Assembly: GCF_004342005.1 (NCBI RefSeq)
Contig: NZ_SMBX01000001.1
Span: 682,001-746,000, forward strand
Direction of reading: 5' to 3'
DNA length: 64,000 bases
From: Paracandidimonas soli
GTDB lineage: Bacteria > Pseudomonadota > Gammaproteobacteria > Burkholderiales > Burkholderiaceae_B
A program made the translations under genes and the position numbers. The notes under the pieces are model-generated. The model did not search any database and was not told where the DNA came from. It saw nothing but the letters and a program-made list of their open reading frames with translations. Position 1 is the stretch's first letter, and every line of letters begins with the position of its first letter. Below are positions 51,134 to 59,996 of this stretch, piece after piece.

Positions 51134-51606
51134 CGACAGGTAATTCCCGTCCAAACCCGCGCAGCGCCCGCCGGCGAGCGCGGGAGTTCGCCCTGCAGGG
51201 CGTCTATGCCTGGCTGGTGCGCGGCGACGAGTCCTCGAAGGATGCGGGCGAAATCGATGCGCATATCCGCGACAGCGACGAATTCCACGAAGCCGATGCC
51301 AAGTGGTTCCGCACCCTGCTGCATGGCGTGATCGGCCAGGCCCCGGCATTGCGCGAAACCTTCACTCCCTATCTCGACCGGCCGCTGGAAGAGCTGTCCC
51401 CCATCGAGCACGGCATCCTGCTGATCGGCAGCTTCGAACTGGTCAACCATATCGAGGTTCCCTACAAGGTCGCCATCAACGAGGCGGTGGAGCTTGCCAA
51501 GGAATTCGGCGGATCGGACGGATTCAAGTTCGTCAATGGCGTGCTGGACCGCACGGCGGCCAAGGTCAGGCAGGCGGAGGTCGATGCCGCCGCCGCGCGC
51601 CGTTGA
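51130..51606 (+). CDS. nusB: Transcription antitermination factor NusB
   Basis: A 158-residue all-helical RNA-binding protein that with S10 binds boxA and supports rRNA antitermination. The opening [20 protein letters not shown] is the arginine-rich RNA-binding helix. The core [36 protein letters not shown] and [19 protein letters not shown] is clear. A TTG start at 51130 overlaps the ribH stop (TTGA), the usual ribH-nusB coupling. Confidence 0.93.
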   Translation: MTTGNSRPNPRSARRRAREFALQGVYAWLVRGDESSKDAGEIDAHIRDSDEFHEADAKWFRTLLHGVIGQAPALRETFTPYLDRPLEELSPIEHGILLIGSFELVNHIEVPYKVAINEAVELAKEFGGSDGFKFVNGVLDRTAAKVRQAEVDAAAARR

Positions 51607-51624
51607 TTTCCGGCTTTCGTCAGC

Positions 51625-52587
51625 GTGAGCGGCGAGTTCGATCTCATCCGGCGCTTTTTCGCCCGGCCCGCTCCCGAGGGGTTTCTCGGGCCGGGTGACG
51701 ATTGCGCGCTGATGCCGGCCGAGGCCGGCACCGAGCTGGCCGTCAGTGCCGACCTTCTTGTGGAAGGCCGGCATTTTTTTTCGGATGTCGATCCCGTTTC
51801 CCTGGGGCACAAATCGCTGGCGGTCAACCTTTCCGATCTGGCCGCCATGGGCGCCAGGCCGCTGGGCTGTTTTCTCAGCCTGTCTCTGCCAAGGGCGGAC
51901 GAGCGCTGGCTGCAGGGCTTTTCCCGTGGATTCCATGCGCTGGCCGAGCGGCATGCCTGCCCGTTGCTGGGGGGCGATACCGTGCGCAGCAACCGGGACA
52001 CCACCATTGGCGTGACCGTCATCGGGCAGTTGCCGGCCGGCAGCGCTCTGCGCCGCGATGCCGCCCTGGCGGGAGATGATGTCTGGATTTCCGGAGAACT
52101 GGGGGCGGCCGATGTGGCGCTGCGCCTGCTGCAGGTGCGGTCGGCCGGGGATGAGGCATTGCTGGCTGCCGCGCGCGGCGCGCTGGAGTGGCCCCAGCCG
52201 CAGTTGGCGCTCGGCCAGGCGCTGCGAGGCCTGGCGCATGCCGCCATCGATGTGTCCGACGGCTTGCTGCAGGACCTTGGCCATATACTGGCCGCCAGCG
52301 GTTGCGGAGCGGAGCTGCGCTACGATGCCATGCCGGTCGCGGATTGCCTGCTGGGCCTGGATGCGCAACTATTGCGGCAGGCGGTGCTGTGCGGAGGGGA
52401 TGTCTATCAGTTGTGCTTCACGGCCAGCCCGCAAGCTCGCCCCGATATCGTCAGGGCCGCCCAGCAGGCGGGCGCCAAGGTCAGCCGCATCGGGCGTACG
52501 GTGGCGCAGCCCGGGCTGACGGTGCTCGATGCTGACGGCGGGCCTATCGTCCTGACCGGCAATGCCGGATTCGACCATTTCGCCTAG
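51625..52587 (+). CDS. thiL: Thiamine-monophosphate kinase
   Basis: A 320-residue PurM-like kinase that makes thiamine pyrophosphate. Motifs: GEFDLIRRFFARPAPEGFLGPGDDCALM at the start (metal aspartates), VSADLLVEGRHFFSDVDP, VNLSDLAAMGARPLGCFLS, LGGDTVRSNRDTTIGVTVIG and AIDVSDGLLQDLGHIL. The start is GTG at 51625, and nusB ends 18 bases before. It is part of the nusB-thiL-pgpA gene order common in proteobacteria. Confidence 0.93.
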   Translation: MSGEFDLIRRFFARPAPEGFLGPGDDCALMPAEAGTELAVSADLLVEGRHFFSDVDPVSLGHKSLAVNLSDLAAMGARPLGCFLSLSLPRADERWLQGFSRGFHALAERHACPLLGGDTVRSNRDTTIGVTVIGQLPAGSALRRDAALAGDDVWISGELGAADVALRLLQVRSAGDEALLAAARGALEWPQPQLALGQALRGLAHAAIDVSDGLLQDLGHILAASGCGAELRYDAMPVADCLLGLDAQLLRQAVLCGGDVYQLCFTASPQARPDIVRAAQQAGAKVSRIGRTVAQPGLTVLDADGGPIVLTGNAGFDHFA

Positions 52588-52620
52588 CGGCATAGAGATA
52601 ACGCAAGAACACAAGACATC

Positions 52621-53145
52621 ATGGGCAAGGACAGTACTGTATCTCACTCCCCGGAAACCGAAGTCAGGCCGACCCTGGCCTGGATGTGGCGTTCTCCCTG
52701 GCGCATACTGGCTTTCGGTTTCGGCAGCGGCCTGATCCGCCCCGCGCCGGGCACCTGGGGAACCCTGTTCGGCTGGCTGTTGTGGCAGCCGCTTTCCCTG
52801 CTGCCGGATGTCGCCGTCCTGTGCGTGCTGCTGGCCGGCTTCGTGCTGGGTTGCGCGGCCTGCCAGGCGACGGGCAAGGAATTGGGCAGGCCGGATGACT
52901 CAGGCATGGTCTGGGACGAAATCACCGCCTTCTGGCTGGTGCTGTGGCTGGTGCCGGGCGGCATCCTGGCGCAGGCGCTGGCCTTTGCCGTGTTCAGAAT
53001 GTTCGATATCATCAAGCCGCCGCCCATCCGGTTTTTCGATCGGCGGCTGAAGAACGGTTTCGGTGTTATGTGGGATGACATCGTTGCGGCAGGCTACAGC
53101 CTGCTGGTCATGGCGGTGCTGGTCAGACTGGGGATACTGGCATGA
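52621..53145 (+). CDS. pgpA: Phosphatidylglycerophosphatase A
   Basis: A 174-residue inner-membrane enzyme removing phosphate from phosphatidylglycerol phosphate. The family pattern is WRILAFGFGSGLIRPAPGTWGTLFGWL, DDSGMVWDEITAFWLVLWLVPG and FRMFDIIKPPPIRFFDRRLKNGFGVMWDDI with its metal-binding acidic residues. Three to four hydrophobic segments are visible. It sits between thiL and pncC, which is the usual order. Confidence 0.93.
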   Translation: MGKDSTVSHSPETEVRPTLAWMWRSPWRILAFGFGSGLIRPAPGTWGTLFGWLLWQPLSLLPDVAVLCVLLAGFVLGCAACQATGKELGRPDDSGMVWDEITAFWLVLWLVPGGILAQALAFAVFRMFDIIKPPPIRFFDRRLKNGFGVMWDDIVAAGYSLLVMAVLVRLGILA

Positions 53146-53150
53146 AAAAA

Positions 53151-53206
53151 GAGACCCCCACGCTGCGTCTTCGGCTTGCTGCCCCCCAGGGGGGCGCTTT
53201 TCATCT
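53151..53206 (+). repeat. REP-like intergenic repeat with GC-rich hairpin
   Basis: The pgpA-pncC gap holds GACCCCCACGCTGCGTCTTCG followed by GCCCCCC-A-GGGGGGC (53181-53195) and then GCTTTT. This CCACGCTGCG...GCCCCCCAGGGGGGC pattern is, from my knowledge, a dispersed intergenic motif in Burkholderiales genomes. Only one copy is in this window. The hairpin with following T's could also end transcription. Confidence 0.55.
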
Positions 53207-53221
53207 AGGGGCGGCCCGGCG

Positions 53222-53728
53222 ATGAAAACAGACCACGGTGCGGCATTGGCGCAGGCCCTGGGCCAGGCGCTGCTGCAGAAAGGGTGGATGCTGGTCAGCG
53301 CGGAGTCCTGCACCGGCGGACTCCTGGGCGCGGCGATCACAGACATTGGAGGTTCCAGCCAGTGGTTTGAGCGTGGTTTCGTGACCTACAGCAACGCGGC
53401 GAAGGTCGCGCACCTGAACGTCAGCGAAGAAACGCTGGAACGCCACGGCGCGGTCAGCGAAGAAACCGCCATGGAAATGGCCGCGGGCGCGCTGGCGACC
53501 TCACCGGATGCGCATGTGGCCGTGTCCACGACGGGCGTGGCCGGTCCGGGCGGAGGCACGCCCGGCAAGCCGGTAGGTATGGTTTGCTTCGGTTTCGCGC
53601 GGCGCGCTGAAGGCGGCATTACCGTGAGCGCAGCCACACGGCTGTTCGAGGGAGATCGCAGCGCAGTCCGGGCGGCGGCCGTGGCTTTCGCGCTGCAGAG
53701 CGTGCTGGAGCTCGCCCAGGCCAGTTGA
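53222..53728 (+). CDS. pncC: Nicotinamide-nucleotide amidase (CinA C-terminal family)
   Basis: A 168-residue enzyme that deamidates nicotinamide mononucleotide and recycles NAD precursors. The family's SAESCTGGLLGAAITDIGGSS with its catalytic Ser, the block GFVTYSNAAKVAHLNVSEETL and VSTTGVAGPGGGTPGKPVG are complete. This is the stand-alone form without the CinA N-terminal half. The start at 53222 gives MKTDHGAALAQ. The inserted LysR/aap cassette begins 71 bases beyond its stop. Confidence 0.92.
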   Translation: MKTDHGAALAQALGQALLQKGWMLVSAESCTGGLLGAAITDIGGSSQWFERGFVTYSNAAKVAHLNVSEETLERHGAVSEETAMEMAAGALATSPDAHVAVSTTGVAGPGGGTPGKPVGMVCFGFARRAEGGITVSAATRLFEGDRSAVRAAAVAFALQSVLELAQAS

Positions 53729-53799
53729 GCCTTCCTTGTCCGGCATGGCGGTGGAGATCGCGCACAACGCGGTTTTCCAATGCCTGCCCAAATGGATTC

Positions 53800-54687
53800 T
53801 TAGCGGCCTCCTGTGCTGCGAAACCTCAGCAGTTCTCCTTCAAAATCCTTTAGCAGCAGCGATTTCTGTACGTGCGCTGGAAACAGGAGCAAGGAGCGGA
53901 ACTGGACCTGCGGCACGAAAGGTCGAAGCACGACATCGGCAGGCAGCCTTCCAGTCACGATCGGATTGACAAGACCGACAGCATCGCCGGAGATGGCCAA
54001 TGCGCAGATTGTCGCAGAGTTCGGGGTCTCCACAATATATTCGGGAGTCACGCCAGCCTCCAGCAACACGGCATCCATCCGCTGGCGGGCGCGGTCTTCG
54101 GGAACCAGGCCCAGCAGCGGTACGCCGGCCAGGTGTTCGGGGCGGATCGTTTCATGACGGGCAAGGGGATGCCCGGCAGGCATGACAATCTGGCCAGCAT
54201 GCACATAAAAGGGCCGCGACACGATACCGGACTGGTCGATCTCATCGGCGGCAAGGCCGATATCGTAGGTGCCGTCCACCACGCCGTCCCGAATGGCGGA
54301 GGACCAGGTCACATGCAGTGTGAGCCTGACCCGCGGGTGCCGGGCGCGGAAGGCGCGGATGGCGGCGGGGGCAAGATCCACGCTGCCCGCCGCGAAACAG
54401 CCAAACCTCAGAACACCGCTGCCATGATCCCGGATGGCCGCCGCCGCGGCCCGCAGCCGGTCGAGTCCGCGAAAACTTGCCTCCACCTCGCGAAAGAAGA
54501 GACGCGCCTCCGGCGTTGCAAGCAGGCGGCCCTGCACGCGGTCAAAAAGCGGAAAACGGACCGAGTTTTCCAGCTCGGCGATCAGCCTGGATACAGCAGG
54601 CTGAGTCACACCCATCAACTCGGCCGCCCGCACGGTCGACCCTGACACCATCACTGTTTGGAACGCCTCTAGCTGCCGGTGCTTCAT
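53800..54687 (-). CDS. LysR-family transcriptional regulator
   Basis: A 295-residue regulator with a clear N-terminal helix-turn-helix (MKHRQLEAFQTVMVSGSTVR and AAELMGVTQPAVSRLIAELE) and an effector domain beginning near residue 92 (VLRFGCFAAGSVDLAPAAIR). It is divergent from the PLP-enzyme gene at 54776, with inverted repeats in the 88-base gap. By LysR custom it controls the PLP enzyme and the amino-acid importer 55983-59957. Confidence 0.9.
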   Translation of the reverse strand: MKHRQLEAFQTVMVSGSTVRAAELMGVTQPAVSRLIAELENSVRFPLFDRVQGRLLATPEARLFFREVEASFRGLDRLRAAAAAIRDHGSGVLRFGCFAAGSVDLAPAAIRAFRARHPRVRLTLHVTWSSAIRDGVVDGTYDIGLAADEIDQSGIVSRPFYVHAGQIVMPAGHPLARHETIRPEHLAGVPLLGLVPEDRARQRMDAVLLEAGVTPEYIVETPNSATICALAISGDAVGLVNPIVTGRLPADVVLRPFVPQVQFRSLLLFPAHVQKSLLLKDFEGELLRFRSTGGR

Positions 54688-54701
54688 ATAAGGTTCTCAC
54701 A

Positions 54702-54738
54702 TAGAGCTATGCCTCTACATCAGTATTATTTCTGATGT
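54702..54738. promoter_or_regulatory. Adjacent inverted repeats in the LysR/PLP-enzyme promoter
   Basis: TAGAG-N6-CTCTA (54702-54717) and ACATCAG-N8-CTGATGT (54717-54738) abut and are both exact. They lie between the divergent LysR and PLP-enzyme starts and are candidate regulator sites. Neither shows the standard T-N11-A spacing. Confidence 0.45.
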
Positions 54739-54775
54739 GCGCCTGTTAATCTGCTTGCAAAACAAGGAGCCTAGC

Positions 54776-55939
54776 ATGCGCGACGCAACACGCACAGTTC
54801 ATCATCCAGTTGTTCCCGAAAACGAATATGCTTCTCTTTGCGTGCCAACGCATCGTGCATCCACCATCGTTTTCAGCAATGCGAGCGCCTATGCCACTCG
54901 CAGCCAGCGCGACCTGGACAGCTATTCCTATGGCATGCATGGTACGCCCACACAGCGTGTCCTGGAAGCCCAACTGACGGCCCTGGAGGGCGGCTTGCGC
55001 ACCGTCATCGTGCCTTCGGGGCAGGCTGCCATTGCCGTCGTTTTTCTCAGTGTCCTGAAGCCCGGTGATCATGTCCTGCTTGCGGAAACGGCCTATCCTC
55101 CGGTCTCCGGTTTCTGCCGCAATTTCCTTGAACCGCTCGGGATCTCCTGGTCCAGCTACGCACCCGGCATTGGCGCGGGCATCGAGACCCAGATCCGCCC
55201 CGAGACACGCTTGATCTGGATGGAAAGCCCAGGCTCCACCACAATGGAGATAGAGGATGTGCCGGCAATCACCCGCATTGCCAGATCCCGTGGGATACGG
55301 ACAGGCATCGACAATACCTGGGCGACACCGCTGTTGTTCAAGCCCCTGAGCCATGGCGTCGATTTTTCGATGCAGGCGCTGACAAAATATCCGGGCGGGC
55401 ATTCGGATATTCTCATGGGTTCGGTCACTGTCAATGATCTGAAGCTGCGCAAGGACCTGCGGGACACGATGCGAATGCTGGGATTCCATACGGCTCCCGA
55501 CGCCATTGCCCTGGTGCTGCGCGGCATCGAAACGATGGCGGTTCGCATCGCCCATTCAGGCAGGGTGGCAACGGAACTGGCTTCCGGGATTGCAGCACGA
55601 TACCCGGTTGAGGTCTTGGCGCCGTCGCTTCCGTCCAGCCCCGGGCACGACATCTGGAAACGCGATTTCGCTGGCGCAAGCGGCCTCTTTTCGGTTGTAT
55701 TGCCGCCGCATTGGCAGGAGCGGCTGGACCAGGCGCTGGATGCCCTGAGCGTTTTTGCCATCGGCGCATCGTGGGGCGGAACCCGAAGCCTGATGGCGCC
55801 CATGAGCATAGCAGGCCAGCGCGCGACTTTCCATCCGCGCAACGATTTGACCATTCTTCGCATCAGCATCGGCCTTGAGGATCCCGACGACCTTCGGGAG
55901 GATCTTGATCGCTTCTTCACAATTCTGGCTTCGACCTGA
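54776..55939 (+). CDS. PLP-dependent cystathionine beta-lyase-like enzyme
   Basis: A 387-residue enzyme of the Cys/Met-metabolism PLP family. The cofactor lysine is K204 in SMQALTKYPGGHSD and its partner aspartate D179 in GIDNTWATPLLF. YSYGMHGTPTQRVLEAQLTALEGG and VIVPSGQAAIAVVFL are typical of MetC-like lyases. It probably cleaves the C-S bond of cystathionine or a related thioether amino acid. The ATG at 54776 follows AAGGAG. It is next to a general amino-acid importer under one LysR regulator, which suggests use of an imported sulfur amino acid; that link is inference. Confidence 0.87.
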   Translation: MRDATRTVHHPVVPENEYASLCVPTHRASTIVFSNASAYATRSQRDLDSYSYGMHGTPTQRVLEAQLTALEGGLRTVIVPSGQAAIAVVFLSVLKPGDHVLLAETAYPPVSGFCRNFLEPLGISWSSYAPGIGAGIETQIRPETRLIWMESPGSTTMEIEDVPAITRIARSRGIRTGIDNTWATPLLFKPLSHGVDFSMQALTKYPGGHSDILMGSVTVNDLKLRKDLRDTMRMLGFHTAPDAIALVLRGIETMAVRIAHSGRVATELASGIAARYPVEVLAPSLPSSPGHDIWKRDFAGASGLFSVVLPPHWQERLDQALDALSVFAIGASWGGTRSLMAPMSIAGQRATFHPRNDLTILRISIGLEDPDDLREDLDRFFTILAST

Positions 55940-55982
55940 ACAACAAGCGCCGCCAGAGCGCATCCAGCACTAGGAGAGAGAC

Positions 55983-57005
55983 ATGACATTACTTCGCACT
56001 TTGGCCGCGTTGCTGCTGGCCTCTTCGACGCTTGCCTCCATGCCGGCTTCCGCAAATTCCACGCTCGAAAACGTCAAGGCGCGCGGGCGGCTGATTTGCG
56101 GCGCGAGCCAGGGGACGCCTGGTTTCGGTGCGCCGGACGACAAGGGGTATTGGCGCGGCCTCGATGTCGAAACCTGCCGCGCGGTAGCCGTGGCCGTCCT
56201 GAATGACAAGGACGCGGTGGATTTTGTGCCCCTTTCCGGCCAGCAGCGTATTCCCGCCCTGCAGGCCGGAGAGATCGATGTCCTGCCGCGCACGCTGACA
56301 TGGACGCTGCAACGCGATGCAAATGGCATCAACTTCACAACACCCAACTATTACGAGTTCACCGGCTTCATGATGCCGAAGGAGCTGGGCATCGCCAAGG
56401 TCGAGGACATGGCCGGCGCGACAGTCTGCGTACAGACCGGATCGACCACCGAAGTCGTTGCAAATGATGTTTCGTCCAAGCTCAAGCTGGATCTGCAGAC
56501 CGTTGTTTTCGACAACACATCCGCGACACGCGAAGCATTCTTTTCCGGTCGTTGCGATGCGCTGATCACGGATGCGGGGGCGCTGGCTTCTGTGCGGGCC
56601 AGCATGGCCAAGAATCCCGACGACTACGTCATCTTCCCGGCCAACGAGTATATCGATGCCCTGACCCCTGCCGTGCGCCATGGAGACGACCAGTGGATGG
56701 ATATTGTGAACTGGTCGATCCAGGCGCTGATCTCGGCCGAGGCGCTGGGCATCACGCAGGCCAATGTGCAGGAAATGAAGGACAGCACGGATCCGCGCAT
56801 CCGCCGCTTCGTGGGAACGGATCCAGGCAATGGGAAGGCCCTGGGACTGAGCGAAGATTTTGCCTGGCGCATCATTGCCGAATTGGGAAATTACGGCGAA
56901 ATATTCGACCGCAATGTCGGCAAGGGCAGCCCGATGAAACTGGAGCGCGGCTATAACGCGCTCTACAGCCAGGGCGGGCTCCTCCTGCCTCTAGTGTTCC
57001 AGTAA
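55983..57005 (+). CDS. Amino-acid ABC transporter substrate-binding protein (AapJ type)
   Basis: A 340-residue periplasmic receptor with a Sec signal peptide (MTLLRTLAALLLASSTLASM to SANS). The mature start TLENVKARGRLICGASQGTPGFG and KGYWRGLDVETCRAVAVAVL match the general L-amino-acid receptor AapJ/BztA. Central blocks are VCVQTGSTTEVVANDVSSKL and GRCDALITDAGALAS. AGGAGAG lies just upstream. It starts the aapJQMP importer, 43 bases after the PLP-enzyme gene. Confidence 0.9.
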   Translation: MTLLRTLAALLLASSTLASMPASANSTLENVKARGRLICGASQGTPGFGAPDDKGYWRGLDVETCRAVAVAVLNDKDAVDFVPLSGQQRIPALQAGEIDVLPRTLTWTLQRDANGINFTTPNYYEFTGFMMPKELGIAKVEDMAGATVCVQTGSTTEVVANDVSSKLKLDLQTVVFDNTSATREAFFSGRCDALITDAGALASVRASMAKNPDDYVIFPANEYIDALTPAVRHGDDQWMDIVNWSIQALISAEALGITQANVQEMKDSTDPRIRRFVGTDPGNGKALGLSEDFAWRIIAELGNYGEIFDRNVGKGSPMKLERGYNALYSQGGLLLPLVFQ

Positions 57006-57020
57006 TCGACGGATCATCCG

Positions 57021-58166
57021 ATGTTGAAAGACATTTGGTATTCAGGCCGCGTTCGCGCCTGGCTGGCGCAGGCTGTGCTTCTGGCCGGCCTGATCGCCTT
57101 GCTGTGGTGGATCGGCGGAAACACCGTGCAGAATCTTGCCACGCGCGGGATTCGGACAGGATTCGACTTTCTTTCCAGGCCTGCGCGGTTTCCCATTTCC
57201 GAGTCTGTTCTGCGCTACTCGGCAGAGGATTCATTTCTGTGGGCTTTTGTGGTCGGACTGGCCAATACGCTGTGGGTTTCGGCGCTGACCATTGTTCTTG
57301 CAACGATTCTGGGGCTGGGCATAGCCCTTGCGAGGCTTTCCGCCCACCCCATCCTGTCGCGCCTGGCCGCCGGCTATGTCACGCTGCTGCGCAATGTGCC
57401 GCTGATCGTCGTGCTGCTGTTTTGCTACAGCGCGGTTCTCACTATTTTCCCGCCGGTACGCCATGCCTGGAGTCCCTTGCCCGGGGTCTACTTTTCCATG
57501 CGTGGCGCCTATGTGCCGGAGCTGGTGCTGGCGCCAGGCGGAATGGCGGTGCTTGCAGCGATCGGTGCGGGCCTGGCCGGTCTGATATGGATAAGCCTGC
57601 GCCGCCGCAAGCGGGGCGCCAATGGCGTTTTGCATTTCGGCCTGGGGCTTTTGCTCTGGGGGGGACTCGCCTTTGCCTTATGGCAGGTCGCGGATCGTCC
57701 CGTGCGGCTGGAGATGCCCGAGCTGCGCGGCCTGAATTTCCGGGGCGGGCACCAGCTTTCACCTGAGTTCTGCGCCATCATCTTCGGCCTGACGCTTTAT
57801 ACCGCCGCCTTCGTGGGCGAGGTGATCCGTGGAGGCATCACCGCCGTCTCGCGAGGGCAGTGGGAGGGGGGATCCGCCCTTGGATTGACGGATGGGCAGA
57901 TTATGTTCCGCATCATCATGCCGCAGGCGTTGCGCGTCATCATCCCACCGATGACTTCGCAATATCTTTCGACCGTCAAAAATACCACGCTTGCCGTCGC
58001 AGTCGGCTATCCCGAGCTGGGGCTGATCGTGAACACCGTCATCAACCAGACCGGGCAGGCGCTCGAAAGCATCACGATCATGCTGGCGGTGTTCCTGACC
58101 ATCTCGTTATCCGTCTCGGGGCTGATGAACTGGCTCAATGCCCGCGTGGCTCTGGTGGAGCGCTGA
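57021..58166 (+). CDS. Amino-acid ABC transporter permease (AapQ type)
   Basis: A 381-residue inner-membrane permease. Hydrophobic segments begin at residues 15-31, and the long form with an inserted loop (GVYFSMRGAYVPELVLAPGG) is characteristic of AapQ/BztB. The ATPase-docking EAA loop reads GGSALGLTDGQIMFRIIMPQALRV. ALARLSAHPILSRLAAGYV and RNVPLIVVLLFCYSAV are in the conserved core. It follows the receptor by 15 bases; the second permease starts one base after its stop. Confidence 0.9.
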   Translation: MLKDIWYSGRVRAWLAQAVLLAGLIALLWWIGGNTVQNLATRGIRTGFDFLSRPARFPISESVLRYSAEDSFLWAFVVGLANTLWVSALTIVLATILGLGIALARLSAHPILSRLAAGYVTLLRNVPLIVVLLFCYSAVLTIFPPVRHAWSPLPGVYFSMRGAYVPELVLAPGGMAVLAAIGAGLAGLIWISLRRRKRGANGVLHFGLGLLLWGGLAFALWQVADRPVRLEMPELRGLNFRGGHQLSPEFCAIIFGLTLYTAAFVGEVIRGGITAVSRGQWEGGSALGLTDGQIMFRIIMPQALRVIIPPMTSQYLSTVKNTTLAVAVGYPELGLIVNTVINQTGQALESITIMLAVFLTISLSVSGLMNWLNARVALVER

Positions 58167-58167
58167 C

Positions 58168-59220
58168 ATGATTCATACGCAAACCCTGCCGTCCCGGCTG
58201 CGCAGGATATTCTTCGGCGACTGGCTGTCGACCGTGCTGTCTCTTCTTTCCGCGGGACTTCTTGTCGCATTGCTGCCTGCGCTGCAATGGGCGACCCTGG
58301 ACGCGCATTGGCGCGTCATGACCCCGCAGGATTGTTCAGGAGCGGGGGCCTGCTGGGCCTTCGTCTCCGCCAAACTCCGGCTTATTCTGTTCGGCCTTTA
58401 TCCGCCCGAAGAGCAATGGCGCGCGGCGTTGGTGATCGTCATCATCCTTGCCATGCTGCTGCTGTCTGTCTGGCCGCGCCTGTGGGGCGCCAGGCTCGGC
58501 CTGTTGTGGGGGGGAGCGATCCTCTCCATGCTTTTCCTGATGGGGGGTGGTGCGGCAGGCCTGAACCCGGTGCCTACGTCGCAATGGGGCGGACTGCCGG
58601 TTACGCTACTGCTCGCGACACTGTCGCTTGGCATTGCTTTTCCCTTTGCCGTCATGCTGGCTTTGGGCAGAAGAGGGGAACTGCCGGTGATCCGCGTGGT
58701 CTCGGTCTTTCTGATTGAACTCGTACGCGGCCTGCCGCTGGTGGGGCTGCTGTTCGTCACCGCCATTCTCCTGCCTCTGTTGCTGCCTGCGGGCTGGACA
58801 GTCGACAAACTGGGACGCACTCTTGCCGCGCTGACAATTTTTGCGTCGGCCTATCTGGCAGAAGTAATCCGTGGCGGCCTGCAAGGGCTGCACGGAGGGC
58901 AGATCGAGGCGGCGAGGGCGCTTGGCATCCCCTATTGGAAAACTGTCTGGCACATCGTGCTGCCCCAGGCGATCCAGAAGGTGATTCCGCCCCTGACCAA
59001 CACGGCGATCGTCATGGTGAAGAACACTTCGCTGGTGCTGATTGTCGGCGTGTTCGACATGCTCAGCGCCGCCAGAAGCGCTGCCACTGACCCGGCCTGG
59101 CCCGCGCCTTCCAAAGAGGCCTATCTCTTTGTCGCAGCGATCTATTTCCTGATCTGCTACGGCATCTCCCTCTATTCCCGCCGCCTTGAGGCTGGCGTCA
59201 ACGCAAGGAGTCGCGGATGA
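58168..59220 (+). CDS. Amino-acid ABC transporter permease (AapM type)
   Basis: A 350-residue permease, partner of the one at 57021. It has several transmembrane helices and the conserved core FLIELVRGLPLVGLLFVTAI, LAEVIRGGLQGLHGGQIEAA, RALGIPYWKTVWHIVLPQAI and VKNTSLVLIVGVFDML. The start at 58168 gives MIHTQTLPSRLRRIF. It overlaps the ATPase gene as ATGA at 59217-59220. Confidence 0.9.
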   Translation: MIHTQTLPSRLRRIFFGDWLSTVLSLLSAGLLVALLPALQWATLDAHWRVMTPQDCSGAGACWAFVSAKLRLILFGLYPPEEQWRAALVIVIILAMLLLSVWPRLWGARLGLLWGGAILSMLFLMGGGAAGLNPVPTSQWGGLPVTLLLATLSLGIAFPFAVMLALGRRGELPVIRVVSVFLIELVRGLPLVGLLFVTAILLPLLLPAGWTVDKLGRTLAALTIFASAYLAEVIRGGLQGLHGGQIEAARALGIPYWKTVWHIVLPQAIQKVIPPLTNTAIVMVKNTSLVLIVGVFDMLSAARSAATDPAWPAPSKEAYLFVAAIYFLICYGISLYSRRLEAGVNARSRG

Positions 59221-59957
59221 GCGTCAATGCCATCGAAGTCCTGGGCCTGAACAAATACTACGGTCAATACCATGCGCTGCGCGACATCGATTTTTTCGTG
59301 ACCGAAGGAGAGCGTGTCGTCATTTGCGGTCCGTCCGTTTCGGGGAAATCCACGTTGATCAGATGTCTGAACCACCTTGAGCGCCATGATTCCGGAACGA
59401 TCCGCGTCAGCGGCATTGAACTGGGAGACAATCTGCGCAATCTGGATGCGATCCGGCGGGAAGCTGGAATGGTATTCCAGCATTTCAACCTTTTCCCGCA
59501 TCTGACCGTGCTGGAAAACTGCGCCTTGCCCCAGATACTTTCGCGACGTACCGCACGCACCGCAGCGGAGGAACGGTCCCGGGAATATCTGGCGCGGGTG
59601 AGGATTCTCGATCAGGCCGCCAAGTTTCCGGGCCAGCTCTCCGGCGGGCAGCAACAGCGGGTCGCAATCGCACGCGCGCTGTGCATGGAACCCAAGATCA
59701 TGTTATTTGACGAACCGACTTCGGCCCTGGACCCTGAAATGATCCGCGAGGTGCTTGATACGATGGTCGAACTTGCCCACGAGGGCATGACCATGGTTGT
59801 CGTCACGCATGAAATGGGCTTTGCGCGCCAGGTCGCGGATCGCGTCGTTTACATGGAGGCCGGGCAAATCGTTGAAACGGCGCCTCCCGGTCAATTCTTT
59901 GACGATCCGCAGGATGAGCGCAGCCGACGCTTTCTCTCAAGTCTAGTCAGGCACTGA
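59217..59957 (+). CDS. Amino-acid ABC transporter ATP-binding protein (AapP type)
   Basis: A 246-residue ATPase of the polar amino-acid family. Walker A is CGPSVSGKSTLIR (a Val where most members have Gly, still within GxxxxGKS), the Q-loop is VFQHFNLFPHLTVLEN, the signature SGGQQQRVAIARAL, Walker B IMLFDEPTSALDPEMI and the H-loop VVVTHEMGFARQVADR. It completes the aapJQMP importer of the cassette between pncC and pyrF. Confidence 0.92.
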   Translation: MSVNAIEVLGLNKYYGQYHALRDIDFFVTEGERVVICGPSVSGKSTLIRCLNHLERHDSGTIRVSGIELGDNLRNLDAIRREAGMVFQHFNLFPHLTVLENCALPQILSRRTARTAAEERSREYLARVRILDQAAKFPGQLSGGQQQRVAIARALCMEPKIMLFDEPTSALDPEMIREVLDTMVELAHEGMTMVVVTHEMGFARQVADRVVYMEAGQIVETAPPGQFFDDPQDERSRRFLSSLVRH

Positions 59958-59996
59958 TGCCTTTGCCTTTTTCCCTATCAACAATTCGCGTGGGGA

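Noticed and set aside
59217-59957. Inactive ATPase because of the unusual Walker A (Val for Gly)
   Set aside because: The changed position is a free x in GxxxxGKS; all required residues are present.
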